A DNA stretch of 64,000 nucleotides from an uncultured Siphonobacter sp. (GTDB lineage Bacteria; Bacteroidota; Bacteroidia; Cytophagales; Spirosomataceae), in NCBI GenBank assembly GCA_913775095.1, contig CAJYIW010000017.1, positions 159,006 through 223,005 on the forward strand, read 5' to 3'. Of the stretch, positions 62,129 through 64,000 are shown one piece after another. The notes beneath the pieces are model-generated. The model saw only the letters and a list, made by a program, of their open reading frames with translations. It made no database searches and was not told where the DNA came from. A program made the translations under genes and the position numbers. Numbering within the stretch: position 1 is the first letter of the stretch; each line of letters starts with the position of its first letter.

Positions 62129-63451
62129 ATGCGTAAAGCCCCTATCGATAAAGTCATTCAGCCCGTTAGTCGATTCATTCATCAGGAATATACCAGTGGC
62201 ATTGTCCTGTTTTTGAGTGTAGTCGCTGCCCTGATCTGGGCCAATTCACCGGGAGCCGAATCGTATCATCATACCTGGGAACTCCCTTTGACCTTACGAT
62301 TCGCTGACTATGTATTTGCTTATCCCCTGCACATCTGGATCAACGATGGACTCATGGCCATCTTTTTCTTCGTCATTGGCCTGGAGCTGAAACGGGAATT
62401 TATGGCCGGTGAGCTGTCCACGCTCAAGAAAGCCTCCCTGCCCATGGTAGCCGCCCTGGGCGGAATGCTCGTACCCGCCCTGATTTACGCAGGCTTTAAT
62501 TACGGAACCCCCTCCCTGCACGGCTGGGGCATTCCGATGGCTACCGACATTGCCTTTGCTCTGGGCCTTTTATCCTTATCGGGCAGTCATATTCCTTCTT
62601 CGGTGAAAGTCTTCCTGTCAGCCCTGGCCGTAGCCGATGACCTGGGGGCCGTGCTGGTGATTGCGTTTTTCTACACTGCAAAAATTGACTTTGGCTTTCT
62701 TTTGTGGGGCTTTGGCTTTTTAGGAGTATTGCTGGCGGGAAATCTGCTCGGCATCCGGCGGAGTATTTTCTACCTGATTCTGGGGATCATTGTCTGGGGC
62801 TGTTTCCTGTTCTCCGGCGTGCATGCCACGATTGCCGGGGTGCTCGTGGCCTTTACCATTCCGGCCCGAACCCGGATTAACGAAAGCGAGTATCTGGAAA
62901 AAATCAGGACCCGGCTCCAGCGTTTTGAAGTAGCCATTCCCCTGCACGGACCTCTGATGACCGCCGATCAGCACGCGATTGTCGAAGAGATCAAAGGGCT
63001 GAGTTTGGATGCTCAAACACCCCTTCAGAAAATTGAACACACCCTGCACCCGTATGTGGCCTTTCTCATCATGCCGCTGTTCGCTCTGGCTAACGCAGGC
63101 ATGCACATTGGCAGCAACTTCTTCTCCGAACTGATGAATCCCGTAAGTGCGGGCGTGGGCTTTGGGCTGGTACTTGGAAAACTAGCGGGCGTGTTTGGTT
63201 TTACTTACCTGATGGTCAGACTAGGACTGGCTGATTTACCCAATCTGGTCACCTGGAAGCACGTTTTGGGAGTAGCTTTACTGGCGGGGGTAGGTTTTAC
63301 GATGTCCCTGTTCGTTTCCAACCTGGCCTTTTCTGACGCCGGGCACGTGGACGCTGCCAAGTATGGCATCCTGCTGGCATCGCTGGTTTCGGGGACGGCG
63401 GGTACTCTCTATTTACGGAAGATGGCTAAAGCCCCGGCGATCCCGGTCTGA
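62129..63451 (+). CDS. nhaA: NhaA-type Na+/H+ antiporter
   Basis: The frame extends back to a TTG at 62090, but the ATG at 62129 is the better start (440 residues). The protein has about twelve membrane helices. The key acidic residues are Asp140 in MATDIAFALG and the Asp pair 170-171 in AVADDLGAV, as in NhaA ion-binding sites. IWINDGLMAIFFFVIGLELKRE is another family segment. It exports Na+ in exchange for H+ at the inner membrane and aids salt and pH tolerance. Confidence 0.93.
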   Translation: MRKAPIDKVIQPVSRFIHQEYTSGIVLFLSVVAALIWANSPGAESYHHTWELPLTLRFADYVFAYPLHIWINDGLMAIFFFVIGLELKREFMAGELSTLKKASLPMVAALGGMLVPALIYAGFNYGTPSLHGWGIPMATDIAFALGLLSLSGSHIPSSVKVFLSALAVADDLGAVLVIAFFYTAKIDFGFLLWGFGFLGVLLAGNLLGIRRSIFYLILGIIVWGCFLFSGVHATIAGVLVAFTIPARTRINESEYLEKIRTRLQRFEVAIPLHGPLMTADQHAIVEEIKGLSLDAQTPLQKIEHTLHPYVAFLIMPLFALANAGMHIGSNFFSELMNPVSAGVGFGLVLGKLAGVFGFTYLMVRLGLADLPNLVTWKHVLGVALLAGVGFTMSLFVSNLAFSDAGHVDAAKYGILLASLVSGTAGTLYLRKMAKAPAIPV

Positions 63452-63616
63452 TGAATTTTCATAAAGAATAGACGATAGCCAACGCTGGTGATGGGAGCTT
63501 ATTGGAAGGGTCGATGGGCCCTAAGCAAGCTGTTGGAAAGGGGGGATTGGATTGCTTCAATTGAAGACGAGTGTTCTCCTTATCTAAAATCGTGTGGCCT
63601 TGGGAAGTTACCCAAC

Positions 63617-63681
63617 AACGAATGAAAAGAGGTGTTGCGAAGAAACGTATTCTTTCCCCGCAACACCTCTTTTCATTCGTT
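63617..63681 (-). terminator. Long hairpin terminator after the oxidoreductase gene
   Basis: A perfect 23-bp stem (63617-63639 with 63659-63681) with a 19-nt loop lies immediately beyond the stop at 63683. No long T-tract follows, but the stem is very stable. Confidence 0.75.
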
Positions 63682-63682
63682 A

Positions 63683-64000
63683 TTACAACCGCACGGGCTC
63701 ACCCGTGCGAACGGATTCGTCACAGGCAAAGGCAATGCGTAAACTGTTGACGGCATCCTGCAAGTGATCCGTCAGATCCGTATCTTGCTGAATGGCATTG
63801 AGAAAATACGTCTGCTCCCGCTCACAGAGTCCGTTGTGATCGGGTTCATCCGTCAGATTGATCCATTCATCTTCCTGCTCAAACTCATCGGCTTTGTTGA
63901 GATTCGCCCGGTGCACCCGCAGCGATTCCGTCCTGGTGTGCGAATCCACATCATCTGACTTGCCCGCCGCTCCCGCATTTTTGGCGACAATCGATACGCA
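63683..64000 (-). CDS. Gfo/Idh/MocA-type oxidoreductase, C-terminal fragment
   Basis: The reading frame stays open to the right edge, so at least 106 codons are visible and the N-terminus lies outside. A GTG at 63949 is within this frame but is not the likely start. The end of the protein (CEREQTYFLNAIQ, then HLQDAVNSLRIAFACDESVRTGEPV) fits the last helix and strand of Gfo/Idh/MocA dehydrogenases, which oxidise sugars or inositols with NAD(P). The Rossmann domain is not visible, so the assignment is moderate. Confidence 0.7.
   Translation of the reverse strand, partial: CVSIVAKNAGAAGKSDDVDSHTRTESLRVHRANLNKADEFEQEDEWINLTDEPDHNGLCEREQTYFLNAIQQDTDLTDHLQDAVNSLRIAFACDESVRTGEPVRL

Noticed and set aside
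1..64000. tRNA, rRNA, CRISPR arrays, insertion sequences and prophage genes
   Set aside because: I looked for clover-leaf arms, repeated spacer arrays, transposase or integrase motifs and found none. Short structured RNAs could still be missed by eye.

Overview
The window looks like chromosome from a member of the Bacteroidota, most likely a Cytophagales (Spirosomaceae/Cytophagaceae-like) bacterium. The grounds are a SusC/SusD pair with glycoside hydrolases, a second TonB-dependent receptor, many outer-surface lipoproteins, LytTR and triple-tyrosine regulators, scarce Shine-Dalgarno sequences, and several TAnnTTTG boxes (the -7 element of the Bacteroidota primary sigma factor) upstream of genes. 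I cannot fix the genus. No rRNA, tRNA, CRISPR array, integrase or transposase was seen, so the stretch reads as ordinary chromosome with a few accessory modules.

Layout. 1-266: start of a PAS sensor kinase (runs off the edge). 627-5424: a 5'-nucleotidase split into two genes, an SGNH esterase and an FAD/NAD(P)-binding protein. 5554-13384: a pair of membrane/secreted proteins with HLHP and Met/His motifs, a PQQ dehydrogenase carrying its own cytochrome c domain, an OmpA-like protein and a secreted mutarotase-like protein. 13584-21335: a signalling block in which a kinase, a receiver protein, a receiver-adenylate cyclase and an HD hydrolase run convergently against an NTT/MFS-HEAT-cyclic-nucleotide-binding fusion protein; two further receiver proteins lie beyond. 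21553-32502: a beta-glucan utilisation locus (triple-tyrosine/LuxR regulator, SusC, SusD, GH16, GH5-CBM6-like). 32579-36128: 5-oxoprolinase operon pxpBCA with a non-canonical NRAMP-like transporter. 36266-41255: nicotinate phosphoribosyltransferase, AraC regulator, LtrA-like and AI-2E-like membrane proteins. 41450-47528: siderophore-type TonB receptor in one run with an ABC ATPase and two ABC-2 (DUF3526-like) permeases. 47546-48983: small membrane-anchored protein and a RES/Xre toxin-antitoxin pair. 49193-51694: Crp/Fnr regulator, alpha/beta hydrolase, NmrA-like reductase. 51767-54999: sensor kinase, thioredoxin-like protein and LytTR regulator in one operon. 55229-64000: Lrp regulator, serine hydrolase, EreA/ChaN-like protein, GAF/PAS kinase, NhaA antiporter and the C-terminal part of a Gfo/Idh/MocA oxidoreductase.

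How the genes work together. The strongest candidate for an unusual system is the cyclic-nucleotide block at 13584-20088: phosphorelay input, cAMP synthesis, a possible nucleotide hydrolase, and a membrane protein whose C-terminus has a cyclic-nucleotide-binding cassette. Other unusual arrangements are the thioredoxin-like gene between a kinase and its likely regulator, the TonB receptor coupled to an exporter-type ABC system, and a hairpin-dense intergenic region between susD and the GH16 gene made of two 104-bp tandem imperfect repeats plus several more stem-loops.

Starts were re-chosen in several places where the longest frame begins with TTG or runs past a clear signal peptide. All family calls come from motif reading without database searches.
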